64,000 nucleotides of DNA from Citrobacter sp. (GTDB lineage Bacteria; Pseudomonadota; Gammaproteobacteria; Enterobacterales; Enterobacteriaceae): positions 65,406 through 129,405 of the forward strand of contig DXKH01000045.1 of NCBI GenBank assembly GCA_019415335.1. The letters run 5' to 3'. Below the pieces are notes generated by a model. That model was not told where the DNA came from. It made no database searches and was given only the letters and a program-made list of their open reading frames with translations. How positions within the stretch are numbered: the stretch's first letter is position 1; every line of letters begins with the position of its first letter. Both the position numbers and the translations under genes were made by a program. Shown here one piece after another: positions 20,406-31,050 of this stretch.

Positions 20406-21420
20406 GTTGAATCACCTCACCGTCAATGCCGCTTTTTTGCAGGTCGTCCAGAATGTTGTTGAGTTGCTCTTCTGACGCCACCACGTGCAGCCACAGCTGG
20501 CCGAACACGCCGTGTGCCGTTTGGGTCATTTTGCCGTGCAGGATGTTGAATGGCAGACCGTAGCGCAGAGTCAGTTCGCCAACGATCGGCTGATGCGTGC
20601 TGTGGCCGGTAAAGGTTAACTTAATTACCGTGCCGCCCAGTTCGCTCGCCAGCTGCGGGTTAAAGGCCTCTTCATCGGCATACTGCCCTACCTGGCGGAC
20701 AAACTGACGGGTAATCGGCTGTTGCGGATGCGTGAAGACGCTCAAAACGTCGCCTTCTTCCACCACCTGACCGTTCTCCATCACCGCCACGCGATCGCAG
20801 ATTTTGCGCACCACATGCATTTCATGGGTGATCAGCACGATCGTCAGTTTGAAGCGGCGATTGATATCGAGCAGCAACTCCAGAATTTGATCGGTTGTTT
20901 GCGGGTCCAGCGCTGACGTGGCTTCATCGCACAACAACACATCCGGACTGTTCGCCAGGGCACGCGCAATCCCCACACGCTGCTTTTGTCCGCCGCTCAG
21001 TTGTGACGGATATGCATTTTCGCGCCCCGTCAGCCCCACCAGCGCAATCAGCTCCGCCACGCGAGCCTGAATTTTCGCTTTCGGTGCACCGGCGATTTGC
21101 ATGGAAAAGGCGATGTTGTCGCGCACCGTACGCGACCACAACAGATTGAAATGCTGAAAGACCATACTGATTTTCAGGCGCGCCTGGCGCAGCGATTCAC
21201 CGCGGGCGGCGGAAATGTCGTGGCCATTGATGGTCACACTGCCCGCAGTTGGCTTTTCCAGCCCGTTGAGCAGCCGAATCAGGGTGCTTTTCCCGGCCCC
21301 GCTGTAGCCGATAATCCCGTAAATCTGCCCCTGCTCTACGGTCAGATTGACGTTATCAACCGCGGTAATGGCTAGCCGGCCTGGCGTGAACACTTTCGAA
21401 ATATTTCTCAGGACAATCAT
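20398..21420 (-). CDS. MetN-family ABC transporter ATPase with NIL domain
   Basis: 340 residues. Walker A GYSGAGKST, the Q-loop MVFQHFNLL, signature LSGGQKQRVGIARAL, Walker B VLLCDEATSALDP and the switch TH are intact. The last 90 residues or so form the ferredoxin-like NIL/C2 domain, which in E. coli MetN binds methionine and inhibits transport. This argues for a methionine-type substrate. First gene of the operon, and its leader can fold over the start codon (see 21422-21498). Confidence 0.93.
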   Translation of the reverse strand: MIVLRNISKVFTPGRLAITAVDNVNLTVEQGQIYGIIGYSGAGKSTLIRLLNGLEKPTAGSVTINGHDISAARGESLRQARLKISMVFQHFNLLWSRTVRDNIAFSMQIAGAPKAKIQARVAELIALVGLTGRENAYPSQLSGGQKQRVGIARALANSPDVLLCDEATSALDPQTTDQILELLLDINRRFKLTIVLITHEMHVVRKICDRVAVMENGQVVEEGDVLSVFTHPQQPITRQFVRQVGQYADEEAFNPQLASELGGTVIKLTFTGHSTHQPIVGELTLRYGLPFNILHGKMTQTAHGVFGQLWLHVVASEEQLNNILDDLQKSGIDGEVIQHG

Positions 21421-21421
21421 G

Positions 21422-21498
21422 TCGTTTGGGTATCCGCATCTGCTTATTGTTATCCTGCCAGCGCTTTCAGCTATTTAGCAGTATGGATGTCCAAACGA
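21422..21498 (-). promoter_or_regulatory. Imperfect inverted repeat in the metN-like leader
   Basis: TCGTTTGGGTATCC (21422-21435) and GGATGTCCAAACGA (21485-21498) pair in 12 of 14 positions. In the minus-strand transcript the proximal arm ends one base before the AUG at 21420. The hairpin could hide the start region. The distal arm with its flank (GGATGTCCAAACGAGT) also resembles two weak MetJ boxes (5 of 8 each). Confidence 0.4.
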
Positions 21499-21701
21499 GT
21501 GTAATCAGGGTAATGTGGATTTGAAATGATTTAAAAGTCATTTGTTATAACGCGAAGGAATAAGTCTGGTTGCGCAACACAGCCTGGTTTTTGCGTTTGC
21601 GCAATTGGCAGACACGACTTGTTTAATAACAATTTGTTGTGTAACTGCCTGGATGTATTCTGAAACGCTGTTTCCATTTTCCTTTTGCGTAAATTTCAGC
21701 G

Positions 21702-21736
21702 TATAATGCGTGACAATTGTCACTTGAATGGTTTCA
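21702..21736 (+). promoter_or_regulatory. pykF promoter with Cra (FruR) operator
   Basis: A consensus -10 TATAAT is at 21702-21707. TGAATGGTTTCA at 21725-21736, just downstream of the expected start, matches the Cra site known to repress E. coli pykF. The -35 is weak. The leader runs about 230 bases to the ATG, and the rest of the 21499-21943 gap shows no gene. Confidence 0.8.
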
Positions 21737-21943
21737 GCACATTGACCTGTCATACTCAGAGACTACAAAACGTCCCTTTTTGTCGGGCTGAAATCCGAGC
21801 ACACATTCCTCTGCACGCTCTATCGATGTCACCTATCCTTAGTGCGAGGCATCACAACTTTCGTAATACAGGTTTAGCTTCCAGGCAACGCGTCCCGGAA
21901 GTCGGCTTTCCATATCCTTCTCAACTTAAAGACTAAGACTGTC

Positions 21944-23356
21944 ATGAAAAAGACGAAAATTGTTTGCACCATCGGTCCGAAAACCGAATCTGAAGAGATG
22001 TTAACCAAAATGCTGGACGCGGGCATGAACGTCATGCGTCTGAACTTCTCTCACGGTGATTATGCAGAACACGGTCAACGTATCCAGAACCTGCGCAACG
22101 TGATGAGCAAGACCGGCAAGAAAGCAGCGATCCTGCTCGACACGAAAGGTCCGGAAATCCGTACTATCAAGCTGGAAGGCGGCAACGACGTTTCCCTGAA
22201 AGCAGGCCAGACCTTTACGTTCACCACCGACAAATCCGTGGTCGGTAATAACGAAATCGTTGCTGTAACCTACGAAGGTTTCACCTCCGACCTGTCCGTC
22301 GGTAACACTGTACTGGTCGACGATGGTCTGATCGGTATGGAAGTCACCGCGATCGAAGGCAACAAAGTCATCTGTAAAGTGCTGAACAACGGTGACCTTG
22401 GCGAAAACAAAGGCGTTAACCTGCCTGGCGTTTCTATCGCCCTGCCGGCACTGGCTGAAAAAGACAAACAGGACCTGATCTTTGGTTGCGAACAAGGCGT
22501 TGACTTTGTTGCGGCTTCCTTTATCCGTAAGCGTTCTGACGTGGTTGAAATCCGTGAGCACCTGAAAGCGCACGGCGGCGAGAAGATCCAGATCATCTCC
22601 AAAATTGAAAACCAGGAAGGTCTGAACAACTTCGACGAAATCCTCGAAGCATCTGACGGTATCATGGTTGCGCGTGGCGATCTGGGCGTAGAAATTCCGG
22701 TTGAAGAAGTGATCTTCGCGCAGAAGATGATGATCGAAAAATGTATCCGCGCGCGTAAAGTCGTTATCACTGCGACCCAGATGCTGGATTCCATGATCAA
22801 AAACCCGCGTCCGACTCGCGCTGAAGCGGGCGACGTGGCGAACGCCATTCTCGATGGTACTGATGCCGTTATGCTGTCTGGCGAATCCGCAAAAGGGAAA
22901 TACCCGCTGGAAGCGGTCACCATCATGGCGACCATCTGTGAACGCACCGACCGTGTGATGACCAGTCGTCTGGACTTCAACAACGACAGCCGCAAACTGC
23001 GTATCACTGAAGCCGTCTGCCGTGGCGCTGTGGAAACCGCTGAAAAACTGGACGCTCCGCTGATCGTGGTTGCCACTCAGGGCGGTAAATCTGCGCGTGC
23101 AGTGCGTAAATACTTCCCGGACGCGACCATTCTGGCGCTGACCACCAACGAAGTGACTGCTCGTCAGTTAGTTCTGAGCAAAGGCGTTGTGGCGCATCTG
23201 GTGAAAGAAATCGCGTCTACTGATGATTTCTATCGTCTGGGTAAAGAGGTTGCTCAGCAGAGCGGTCTGGCTCAGAAAGGTGACGTTGTGGTGATGGTTT
23301 CCGGTGCACTGGTACCGAGCGGCACCACTAACACGGCATCTGTTCACGTACTGTAA
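21944..23356 (+). CDS. pykF: Pyruvate kinase I
   Basis: 470 residues, equal to E. coli PykF. It converts phosphoenolpyruvate and ADP to pyruvate and ATP and is activated by fructose 1,6-bisphosphate. The N-terminus [14 protein letters not shown], the catalytic block [33 protein letters not shown] and the [39 protein letters not shown] region are intact. Codon use is strongly biased, as expected for a highly expressed gene. It stands alone, with its own Cra-controlled promoter and terminator. Confidence 0.98.
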   Translation: MKKTKIVCTIGPKTESEEMLTKMLDAGMNVMRLNFSHGDYAEHGQRIQNLRNVMSKTGKKAAILLDTKGPEIRTIKLEGGNDVSLKAGQTFTFTTDKSVVGNNEIVAVTYEGFTSDLSVGNTVLVDDGLIGMEVTAIEGNKVICKVLNNGDLGENKGVNLPGVSIALPALAEKDKQDLIFGCEQGVDFVAASFIRKRSDVVEIREHLKAHGGEKIQIISKIENQEGLNNFDEILEASDGIMVARGDLGVEIPVEEVIFAQKMMIEKCIRARKVVITATQMLDSMIKNPRPTRAEAGDVANAILDGTDAVMLSGESAKGKYPLEAVTIMATICERTDRVMTSRLDFNNDSRKLRITEAVCRGAVETAEKLDAPLIVVATQGGKSARAVRKYFPDATILALTTNEVTARQLVLSKGVVAHLVKEIASTDDFYRLGKEVAQQSGLAQKGDVVVMVSGALVPSGTTNTASVHVL

Positions 23357-23381
23357 TAATTCCCGTGTGAATTAATTCGAT

Positions 23382-23414
23382 AAAAAAAGCGCCCTCGTGG
23401 CGCTTTTTTTATTT
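23382..23414 (+). terminator. pykF terminator
   Basis: AAAAAAAGCGCC, a 5-base loop and GGCGCTTTTTTT form a 12-bp stem (23382-23410), flanked by A- and T-runs, so it can act in both directions. It begins 25 bp after the pykF stop. Confidence 0.93.
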
Positions 23415-23592
23415 TACCGTTAGCGACTATTAATAAAAAAGCAAATCGGATTGAGCTATCTAATTACAGATTATCTAAGACGAATCCGATGGAAGCCGCC
23501 TGTTTTCACTCAGTTTTTTAGCCCTTTTTGCCCATTTCGGTGCTTCTTTGAGCGAACGATCAAAAATAAGCGCCTTCTCATCAAAAAAATAT

Positions 23593-23628
23593 TCTCAACA
23601 TAAAAAAGTTTGTGTAATACTTGTAACG
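23593..23628 (+). promoter_or_regulatory. lpp promoter
   Basis: The AT-rich block before lpp keeps the E. coli layout: -10 AATACT at 23616-23621 and predicted start G23628, from the well-known lpp leader GCTACATGGAGATTAACTC. The 38-base leader ends in the binding site GAGGGTATTAATAATG. The remainder of 23415-23592 is A/T-rich with no recognisable gene. Confidence 0.8.
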
Positions 23629-23653
23629 CTACATGGAGATTAACTCAATCTAG

Positions 23654-23902
<249 letters not shown>

Positions 23903-23920
23903 TAGTACCTGTGTAATAGA

Positions 23921-23949
23921 AATGGCGCACATTGTGCGCCATTTTTTTT
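23921..23949 (+). terminator. lpp terminator
   Basis: AATGGCGCAC, ATT loop, GTGCGCCATT followed by a T-run: a 10-bp stem starting 18 bases after the lpp stop. Classic rho-independent form. Confidence 0.94.
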
Positions 23950-23970
23950 GTCTCGCGTTTTACCTTCCCG

Positions 23971-24966
23971 CTACTGCGTCTGGGTCTCTTCCTGTACTGA
24001 ACCGTTCTGCGCTGACTGAACAGCAGGTGTTGCCACAACAGTGGGTGTTTGCCCGGCGGACACCGCTACCGGATATCCCGCCCGACGATACAACGCGTTA
24101 TCCACCAGACCGTCATCCACCTCTTTCATTGCCTTAAACTGGCTGAACCCGGCAGGCAGCACATATGGCATCGTCTGCACGTTTTGTTCTTCTTCCGGCG
24201 ACAGCGGTCGATGGACCTCAACGTAGCGCAGCCCACTCGGCTCCACGGAAAATTTCACCGGTTCATTAATCACTCTCACCGGCGTTCCCGTGCGAACCTG
24301 GGAGAACAACGCTTTGATGTCCGGGGCGTTCATCCGGATACAGCCGGAACTGACGCGCAGACCGACGCTGTCAGGCTGGCTGGTGCCATGAATGAGATAC
24401 TCGCCGTTACCGTGTGCCAGACGCAGTGCAAAGAGCCCCAGTGGGTTATTCGGTCCGGCGGGGACCACCGGCGGCAAGGTAATACCACGCTCCAGAGAGC
24501 GTTTACGAATGCCCGCGGTTGGCGTCCAGGTCGGATTCGGGATTTTCTGCCCAACGCGGGTTTCCATCACTGGTGTTTCCAGTCCCTGCAAACCAATACC
24601 GATCGGATAGACCTGGACGATATTTTCTCCCGGCGGATAGTAGTACAGCCGCAGTTCAGCCAGATTGACGATAATGCCCTCACGCGGCGCATCGGGCAGC
24701 AGCAGTTGCGACGGGATCGTGATGAGGGTACCCGGCTTTGGTACAGGAGCAATGGTATTATTCGCCTCCAGAATGAGCATCGCGGCAGTATCAAAACGAC
24801 GGGCAATGGCCTGAAGGTTTTTATCGCCTTCCTGCACCGTATATGTTTGATTCTGCCCCACAAGACGACTGCCTGCTGGCGGTAAGGGATAATCCACCGC
24901 CCAGGCAGCCTGTATGGCGCTGTAAGCGCCGATAAGCAGTAGAGTAATAAGAGACGCGCGTTTCAT
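23971..24966 (-). CDS. ldtE: L,D-transpeptidase LdtE (YnhG)
   Basis: 331 residues. A signal peptide (about 1-23), a LysM-type wall-binding segment (about 41-87) and a YkuD catalytic domain (about 97-232), with His193 in IHGT and the nucleophile Cys209 in SSGCIRMN. It makes meso-DAP to meso-DAP cross-links in peptidoglycan. It converges on lpp with 21 bp between its stop and the lpp terminator. Confidence 0.94.
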   Translation of the reverse strand: MKRASLITLLLIGAYSAIQAAWAVDYPLPPAGSRLVGQNQTYTVQEGDKNLQAIARRFDTAAMLILEANNTIAPVPKPGTLITIPSQLLLPDAPREGIIVNLAELRLYYYPPGENIVQVYPIGIGLQGLETPVMETRVGQKIPNPTWTPTAGIRKRSLERGITLPPVVPAGPNNPLGLFALRLAHGNGEYLIHGTSQPDSVGLRVSSGCIRMNAPDIKALFSQVRTGTPVRVINEPVKFSVEPSGLRYVEVHRPLSPEEEQNVQTMPYVLPAGFSQFKAMKEVDDGLVDNALYRRAGYPVAVSAGQTPTVVATPAVQSAQNGSVQEETQTQ

Positions 24967-25064
24967 ACCTAACCTCCTGTATTCACTGGCATGGCCAGAA
25001 TGCTGATAATCCTGTAAGACAGCCCGGCTGCCTTACCTGACAGGATGAAAGCTGTCTATTGAGT

Positions 25065-25481
25065 TTAGCTAAGCGTTGCGGCTTTGGTACGGATCGCGCG
25101 AATCATCGCTTCCAGACCCTGTGAACGAGACGGCGTGAGATGCTGCGCGAGCGCCATTTGTTCAAACCACGGTCGCACATCAAAATTCACGATATCCTGA
25201 GCCGTCATCTGGTGATACAGAATGAAGACGACCGCAATCAGTCCTTTCACAATGGCAGCATCACTGTCGCCCTGCAGTTCAATAACGCCTTGCGCATTCT
25301 GGCGCATCACTATCCAGACCTGACTCTGACATCCCTGAATTGTATTTTCAGCACTGCGGTCCGCGGCGGATAATTCCGGCAGTCGCTGTCCCAGTTCAAT
25401 GATGTACAGATACTTCTCTTCCCAATTAGCGCAACGCTGAAAATTACGCAACAATTTTTCTTTATCCGGCAGCGCAGCCAT
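25065..25481 (-). CDS. sufE: SufE, sulfur acceptor protein
   Basis: 138 residues. The acceptor Cys51 is seen in [12 protein letters not shown]. SufE takes persulfide from SufS and passes it to the SufBCD scaffold for Fe-S cluster assembly under iron limitation and oxidative stress. Last gene of sufABCDSE, 12 bp downstream of sufS. Confidence 0.96.
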   Translation of the reverse strand: MAALPDKEKLLRNFQRCANWEEKYLYIIELGQRLPELSAADRSAENTIQGCQSQVWIVMRQNAQGVIELQGDSDAAIVKGLIAVVFILYHQMTAQDIVNFDVRPWFEQMALAQHLTPSRSQGLEAMIRAIRTKAATLS

Positions 25482-25493
25482 AGTGCCTCCCTG

Positions 25494-26714
25494 TTACCCC
25501 AGTAAGCGATGAATTCGTTGCAAGCCTGTCACCAGACGATCCACTTCTTCATGGGTGTTATACATTGCCAGTGACGCCCGGCACATCGCCGGCACCTGAT
25601 AAAAGGCCATCAGCGGCATCGCGCAGTGGTGTCCGGTCCGCACGGCGATCCCGTAATTATCGAGAAAACTGCCGACGTCATAAGCGTGGTGCTTCCCGAG
25701 ATTAAAGGCAATCACGCCCAGACGGTCAGTAGGGCCATACAGCGTGAGATCCGGCACCGCCTTCAGTTGCTCCAGCGCGTAATGCATCAGGTTCTGTTCG
25801 TATTCGCCAATCGCCTCCAGTCCCAGCGCTGAAACATATTCCAGTGCCGCGCCAAAGCCGATAATCCCACCGGTATTCGGCGTACCCGCTTCGAAGCGCC
25901 ACGGCGCTTTCGTCCAGGTCGTGCCCTGCGTCAGGCTGACGGTGGCGATCATCGATCCGCCCCCTTCCCATGGCGGCATCTGTTGCAACAACGCCTCTTT
26001 GACGTAGAGCACCCCAATGCCGGTCGGGCCATACAGCTTGTGGCCCGAGAAGACGTAAAAATCGCAGTCCAGCGCCTGAACGTCTACCGGGTGGTGCATC
26101 ACTGCCTGCGCGCCGTCCACCAGCACTTTCGCACCATGTTGATGCGCCAGCGCGGTCATTTCGGCGATCGGGTTTTCAGTTCCCAGCACATTAGAGACGT
26201 GCGTTATCGCCAGCAGTCGGGTTTTCTCATCAAACAGGGTGGGCAGGATCTCGTGCTGCAATGTACCGTCGGCGTTCAGCGGGATCACCCGCAGCTCAGC
26301 GCCCACCCGTGCGCACAGCATCTGCCACGGCACGATGTTGGCATGGTGTTCCATCTCACTGATGATGATGTTATCGCCCGCGTGGACGTTCTCTGGCCCC
26401 CAACTGTTGGCGACCAGGTTAATGCCTTCCGTCGTACCGCGCACAAACACTAACTCTTCCGCAGAGCGTGCGTTGATAAACAGCGATGCCAGCTTGCGCA
26501 CGTTCTCCATTTTTTCGGTGGCCTGAGCGCTGAGGGTGTGGATCCCCCGGTGCACCGCCGCATAACCGTGACGATAAAACTCGGCTTCCGCGTCAATCAC
26601 CTGCGCCGGTTTTTGCGCGCTGGCGGCGCTGTCGAGATACGCCAGCGGCAGGCCATTCACTTCACGCGTGAGGACGGGGAAATCCGCACGCACGGTGTCG
26701 ATAGGAAATGTCAT
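25494..26714 (-). CDS. sufS: SufS, cysteine desulfurase
   Basis: 406 residues. The PLP lysine is in [10 protein letters not shown] and the persulfide-bearing Cys364 in [10 protein letters not shown], the short-loop group II desulfurase pattern. It releases sulfur from cysteine to SufE. Its start overlaps the sufD stop by 4 bp, so translation is coupled. Confidence 0.97.
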   Translation of the reverse strand: MTFPIDTVRADFPVLTREVNGLPLAYLDSAASAQKPAQVIDAEAEFYRHGYAAVHRGIHTLSAQATEKMENVRKLASLFINARSAEELVFVRGTTEGINLVANSWGPENVHAGDNIIISEMEHHANIVPWQMLCARVGAELRVIPLNADGTLQHEILPTLFDEKTRLLAITHVSNVLGTENPIAEMTALAHQHGAKVLVDGAQAVMHHPVDVQALDCDFYVFSGHKLYGPTGIGVLYVKEALLQQMPPWEGGGSMIATVSLTQGTTWTKAPWRFEAGTPNTGGIIGFGAALEYVSALGLEAIGEYEQNLMHYALEQLKAVPDLTLYGPTDRLGVIAFNLGKHHAYDVGSFLDNYGIAVRTGHHCAMPLMAFYQVPAMCRASLAMYNTHEEVDRLVTGLQRIHRLLG

Positions 26715-27982
26715 GCTACGCCTCCCGGCAGACGTTGGCCGATCCGCGCCAGCACCTGTTGTTTCAGCCCCTCGTCGCTCAACGCTTCCGTCAGTTCCGC
26801 GGCAAAGGCATAAAGGATCATCTGCTGCGCATCCCGCTGAGCAATCCCGCGCGAGCGCAGGTAGAACATCTGCTCATCGTCAATGCGCCCTACCGTCGCC
26901 CCGTGGCTGCACTTCACGTCATCGGCGTAAATTTCCAGTTGCGGTTTGGTATCCACCTCCGCGAGCTTCCCGAGCAGCAGATTGTTGTTCGTCATCTGCC
27001 CGTCCGTTTTGATCGCATGCTGGGCAACATTAATCAGTCCGTTGAACACCGCCCGGCCCTTATCGCTGACGATGGTTTTATGCAGCTGTCGGCTGTTGCA
27101 ATAGCCTTTGTTGTGCTCAAGCCATGTGCGGGTGTCGCAGACCTCATTTTTCACCGGCATCGCCAGGCTGTTGATCCTGAGCGTTGTGTTCTCGCCGTTC
27201 AGTTGGGTGCTGGTGTTATGACGCAGCACCGCATCGCCGAGCAGAAAGCTGTGGCTGTGCGCCGACGCATCCGCCGCCAGCAAAATATCGTTATGGGCGA
27301 AGTGATGGCTGAGCGGATTTTCAAATGCCAGTTTGATGTGACGCAGGTGCGCATTTTCCGCCACGTTCATGGTCAGACGCGCGCCGGTGAAATGCCGGGC
27401 ATCATTCAGACTGACGTAATGCTCGATAATCGTCGCCTCCGCCCCTTCCGCCAGCTCAAGATGGTGGCGATAGTGCGCCGTGTTCACCTCTTCAGCGGAT
27501 ACGCCCTGGGTGATATGCATCAACAGCAGCGGTTTTGCCGGGCGCTGGTTACGCTTAACACGGATATGGGTCACGCTGCGCGCCAGGCTTTCAGTGAGAT
27601 GCAAAAACACCTCCGGCTGTACCGCGGTCGGCAGAGCCTGTCGCTCATCGTTGATCGCCACGTCAAAGCCGCTGTTCTCCCAGTTGTCGCTGAGTGCCGG
27701 GCTGAACTGACCGTCGACAAACACCAGTCGCAGCGCCTCAACGTTAAGCGCTAAGGCATCGCGCTGCGCCGGGGTGACATTAGCATAACGACTGACAAAC
27801 AGGCTGTTGGTGAGGCCTTCCAGCGGCGTGTATTTCCAGTTCTCATGCTTGCGCGTTGGCAGTCCCAGGCGCAAAACCTGCTGGAGATGCTGTTGCGCGT
27901 GCTCAGAACGCGTCTCGCCCTGCGCTTCAAACAGGTGATGCCATTGTTGCAGTGCATTACTGCTGTTCGGTAAGCCAGCCAT
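26711..27982 (-). CDS. sufD: SufD, Fe-S scaffold complex subunit
   Basis: 423 residues of the SufBD beta-helix family. It forms the SufBC2D complex and contributes to iron entry. Conserved features include the C-terminal [23 protein letters not shown] block, with the Cys and His that face the SufB interface. It overlaps sufC by 26 bp and sufS by 4 bp. Confidence 0.96.
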   Translation of the reverse strand: MAGLPNSSNALQQWHHLFEAQGETRSEHAQQHLQQVLRLGLPTRKHENWKYTPLEGLTNSLFVSRYANVTPAQRDALALNVEALRLVFVDGQFSPALSDNWENSGFDVAINDERQALPTAVQPEVFLHLTESLARSVTHIRVKRNQRPAKPLLLMHITQGVSAEEVNTAHYRHHLELAEGAEATIIEHYVSLNDARHFTGARLTMNVAENAHLRHIKLAFENPLSHHFAHNDILLAADASAHSHSFLLGDAVLRHNTSTQLNGENTTLRINSLAMPVKNEVCDTRTWLEHNKGYCNSRQLHKTIVSDKGRAVFNGLINVAQHAIKTDGQMTNNNLLLGKLAEVDTKPQLEIYADDVKCSHGATVGRIDDEQMFYLRSRGIAQRDAQQMILYAFAAELTEALSDEGLKQQVLARIGQRLPGGVA

Positions 27983-28703
27983 ATCCCTGCTCCTCCAGTT
28001 GTTTGACCAGCGTGAAATCGCCAGACTTCACAATCCGTCCCTGATACAGGACGTGGACAAAATCCGGCTTGATATAGTCAAGGATGCGCTGATAGTGGGT
28101 GACAATAATGAACGAGCGCTTACCGTCACGCAGTGCGTTGACCCCATCGGCAACCACTTTCAGGGCATCGATATCCAGCCCGGAGTCCGATTCATCGAGA
28201 ATGCACAGTTCCGGCTCGAGCACCGCCATTTGCAGAATGTCATTACGTTTCTTCTCGCCGCCGGAAAAACCGACGTTCACCGAGCGGGTTAACAGGTCTT
28301 CCGGCATCTTCAGCAGCGCGATTTTCTCTTCCATCAGATCCTGAAAATCGAAGCGATCAAGCGATTCCTGGCCGCGATACGTGCGCACCGCATTAAGCGC
28401 CGTTTGCAGGAAAAACTGATTGCTGACGCCGGGGATTTCCACCGGATACTGGAAGGCCATAAAGATGCCTTCGCCCGCCCTCTCTTCCGGCGCCAGTTCC
28501 AGCAGGTCTTTCCCTTTAAACATCACCGACCCGCCGGTGACTTCATAATCTTCACGTCCCGCCAGCGTCGCGGAGAGCGTACTTTTCCCGGACCCGTTCG
28601 GTCCCATAATGGCATGCACTTCCCCCGGACGAACCTCAAGGCTCAATCCGCGCAGGATCGCTTTCTCTTCCACACTGACCTGTAAATCTTTAATCGTTAA
28701 CAT
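27957..28703 (-). CDS. sufC: SufC, ABC-type ATPase of the Fe-S scaffold
   Basis: 248 residues. Walker A GPNGSGKST, signature GFSGGEKKRNDILQM, Walker B LCILDESDSGLDID and H-loop TH are present. SufC drives shape change in SufB/SufD; it is cytoplasmic and not a transporter. It lies 9 bp downstream of sufB. Confidence 0.97.
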   Translation of the reverse strand: MLTIKDLQVSVEEKAILRGLSLEVRPGEVHAIMGPNGSGKSTLSATLAGREDYEVTGGSVMFKGKDLLELAPEERAGEGIFMAFQYPVEIPGVSNQFFLQTALNAVRTYRGQESLDRFDFQDLMEEKIALLKMPEDLLTRSVNVGFSGGEKKRNDILQMAVLEPELCILDESDSGLDIDALKVVADGVNALRDGKRSFIIVTHYQRILDYIKPDFVHVLYQGRIVKSGDFTLVKQLEEQGYGWLTEQQ

Positions 28704-28712
28704 GTTGCTTCC

Positions 28713-30200
28713 TTAACCGACGCTGTGTTCAAGGCTAATGGCTAATAATTTTTGTGCTTCGACGGCAAACTCCAGCGGCAACTCGGAGAACACGTCTTTA
28801 CAGAACCCGTTGACGATCATTGAGATCGCATCTTCTTCGCTGATGCCGCGCTGCAGACAATAGAACAGCTGATCTTCACCAATCCGTGAGGTGGTCGCTT
28901 CGTGCTCCAGCTGCGCGCTGTTGTTGCGGCATTCAACATACGGGAAGGTATGCGCTCCGCAGTCGGCGCCAATCAGCATCGAGTCGCACTGGGTAAAATT
29001 TCGGGCATTGGTGGCGGTCGGCATGATTTTGACCAGCCCACGGTAGCTGTTCTGGCTGTGTCCGGCGGAAATCCCCTTCGAGATAATGGTCGAGCGGGTG
29101 TTCTTGCCGATGTGGATCATCTTGGTGCCGGTATCCGCCTGCTGATGACCGCTGGTCAACGCCACCGAGTAAAATTCACCAATGGAGTTGTCGCCACGCA
29201 GAATGCAACTGGGGTATTTCCAGGTAATGGCTGAACCCGTCTCCGACTGGGTCCACGACATTTTGCTGTTCTCACCCTCGCACAATGCGCGTTTGGTGAC
29301 GAAGTTCAGAATGCCGCCGGTGTTGTTATCACCAGGGAACCAGTTCTGGACGGTGGAGTATTTCACTTCGGCGTCTTTGTGGATGATCACTTCCACCACC
29401 GCCGCGTGCAACTGATAGCTGTCTCGCACCGGCGCAGAACAGCCTTCAATATAGCTCACATAGCTGCCTTCATCTGCCACCAGGATCGTGCGCTCAAACT
29501 GTCCGGTCTTCTCGGCGTTGATGCGAAAATAGGTAGAAAGCTCCATCGGACAGCGCACGCCTTTCGGCACATAGATAAAGGTGCCATCAGACGCAACCGC
29601 CGCATTCAACGCAGCGAAGAAGTTATCGTTGCCGGGTACGACGGTGCCGAGATACTGCTTAACCAGTTCAGGGTGATCGTGAATCGCCTCGCCGAAGGAG
29701 CAGAAGATGATCCCCTGTTCCGCCAGTTTTTCACGATAGGTGGTGGCAACGGAGACGGAGTCAAAAATGGCGTCAACCGCCACCTCACGCCCTTCACGTA
29801 CCGGCACGCCGAGCTGTTCAAAGGCGGCTTCCACCTCTTTACTGAGAAACGCGTTCGCCCCGGTTTGCTGTACCGCCCCCGGTTCCGATGCACAGGTCTC
29901 ATCACAATTCCCGCACGACGGCGCGGAGTAGTAGCTGTAATCCTGATAATTCAGCTTCTCGTAGTGCGCTTTCAGCCAGTGCGGCTCCGGCATGTCGACC
30001 CAGGCTCGGTACGCATTGAGGCGAAACTCCAGCATCCACTCCGGTTCATTACGTTTGGCCGAAATGGCGCGCACCACCTCTTCGTTGATCCCTTTCGCCA
30101 GCTCATCCGTTTGCAGTTGGGTAAAGAAACCCTCTTTGTAATTCAGGGGGCCGCCGGTCCAGGTTTTGACATCGTCAGTTGCTTCAGTATTACGAGACAT
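28713..30200 (-). CDS. sufB: SufB, Fe-S scaffold subunit
   Basis: 495 residues from the ATG at 30200, the E. coli length; a frame extension to 30239 runs into sufA. The beta-helix core carries the conserved cysteines, including the group in CGNCDETC and the Cys of [19 protein letters not shown]. It builds nascent clusters with SufC and SufD. The start is 8 bp after the sufA stop. Confidence 0.97.
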   Translation of the reverse strand: MSRNTEATDDVKTWTGGPLNYKEGFFTQLQTDELAKGINEEVVRAISAKRNEPEWMLEFRLNAYRAWVDMPEPHWLKAHYEKLNYQDYSYYSAPSCGNCDETCASEPGAVQQTGANAFLSKEVEAAFEQLGVPVREGREVAVDAIFDSVSVATTYREKLAEQGIIFCSFGEAIHDHPELVKQYLGTVVPGNDNFFAALNAAVASDGTFIYVPKGVRCPMELSTYFRINAEKTGQFERTILVADEGSYVSYIEGCSAPVRDSYQLHAAVVEVIIHKDAEVKYSTVQNWFPGDNNTGGILNFVTKRALCEGENSKMSWTQSETGSAITWKYPSCILRGDNSIGEFYSVALTSGHQQADTGTKMIHIGKNTRSTIISKGISAGHSQNSYRGLVKIMPTATNARNFTQCDSMLIGADCGAHTFPYVECRNNSAQLEHEATTSRIGEDQLFYCLQRGISEEDAISMIVNGFCKDVFSELPLEFAVEAQKLLAISLEHSVG

Positions 30201-30208
30201 AGTACCGC

Positions 30209-30577
30209 CTATACCCCAAAGCTTTCGCCACAGCCGCATTCGTTCTGGGCTTTCGGGTTATGAAATTTGAATAACTGGTTTAATCCTTCGCGGACGTAAT
30301 CCACTTCCGTGCCGTCGATAAACGGCATCGCCTGTAACGGGACATAGAGCTTCGCGCCCTCAACCTCAAACAACAGATCGTCTTTTTCCGGCTCGCTGAC
30401 GGTATCCAGCACATAGCCAAAACCGGCACATCCCGTCTGCTTAACGCCCAGGCGCACGCCCAGCATCCCAGGCTGCTTTGCGACCAGGTCGCGAATATGC
30501 GCCGCTGCCGCAGGGGTTAGCGTCAATCCACGCCAGGCGAAATCGTCCGGATTAAATGTTCCTGAATGCAATTCCAT
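30209..30577 (-). CDS. sufA: SufA, A-type Fe-S carrier
   Basis: 122 residues from MELHSGTFN. The three cluster-binding cysteines appear as the Cys of TGCAGFGY and the C-terminal CGCGE. It receives clusters from SufBCD and delivers them to apoproteins. First gene of the suf operon, with Fur and IHF sites upstream. Confidence 0.96.
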   Translation of the reverse strand: MELHSGTFNPDDFAWRGLTLTPAAAAHIRDLVAKQPGMLGVRLGVKQTGCAGFGYVLDTVSEPEKDDLLFEVEGAKLYVPLQAMPFIDGTEVDYVREGLNQLFKFHNPKAQNECGCGESFGV

Positions 30578-30623
30578 AGGGTTACCTCGCATAATGAGCC
30601 ATTAGGCTATAACACCATGTTAG

Positions 30624-30638
30624 TGATAACGATTCTCA
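30624..30638 (-). promoter_or_regulatory. Fur box of the suf operon
   Basis: TGATAACGATTCTCA fits the 7-1-7 Fur consensus TGATAAT-N-ATTATCA at 12 of 14 positions and lies 47-61 bp before the sufA ATG, where the E. coli suf promoter is. Iron-replete repression is expected. Confidence 0.8.
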
Positions 30639-30744
30639 CTTCAACCCCTCAACAGCAGGGGCATTCCGGCGTTTCACCCTTTTTGACCACTTTTATTAAG
30701 CATAGACCCTGCCACGCGGGTTAAAAGGAATGGATGAATTTGTT

Positions 30745-30757
30745 CAATGCATTGATT
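30745..30757 (-). promoter_or_regulatory. IHF site upstream of suf
   Basis: The minus strand reads AATCAATGCATTG, a full match to WATCAA-N4-TTR, inside an AT-rich stretch. IHF bends the E. coli suf promoter so that distant OxyR can act. The site is 168 bp before sufA. Confidence 0.65.
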
Positions 30758-30859
30758 AATAATGACTTTAATGCTGGTCATCGACCCGACTGGTCAAAAC
30801 AGTAAAGATGTATAGAAAATGACTATTTCAGGGATAGGAATGATATGAGGAAGGTGAAC

Positions 30860-30908
30860 GCACAGAAAAACAAAACCCTTAAGGTTGTCAGTAACAGCCT
30901 TAAGGGTT
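30860..30908 (-). terminator. Strong hairpin terminator, minus strand
   Basis: AACCCTTAAGG (30874-30884) and CCTTAAGGGTT (30898-30908) form an 11-bp perfect stem. Read leftward it is followed by TTTTGTTTTTC. It would end transcripts from the LysR gene at 31051-31926, or from a small RNA in the 30909-31050 gap. In E. coli the sRNA RydB is annotated in the sufA-ydiH interval on this strand; I cannot verify that this is its homologue. Confidence 0.7.
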
Positions 30909-31050
30909 CCGGCCCCATCCGGCGCTTATCTCCGGCACTCACGATGGCTTAGCTCTTGAAGGGGCGATAAGAATAGTCTCATATTGCTGAAGGTCATTTT
31001 TAACACAAATTGCTATCCGCCATTTTATAAGCCAGATCAATTCCTTGGCT

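Noticed and set aside
21484..21499. MetJ operator upstream of the MetN-like gene
   Set aside because: Two adjacent octamers agree with the MetJ box at only 5 of 8 positions each; kept as a remark and not called as a site.
22270..23076. Long minus-strand open frame inside pykF (268 codons)
   Set aside because: Frame shadow of a highly biased gene; the sense product is pyruvate kinase with complete motifs.
26708..27754. Long plus-strand open frame antisense to sufD (348 codons)
   Set aside because: No family signature and fully covered by sufD, which is intact.
29379..30263. Plus-strand open frame antisense to sufB (294 codons)
   Set aside because: Shadow of sufB; no ribosome binding site or recognisable domain.
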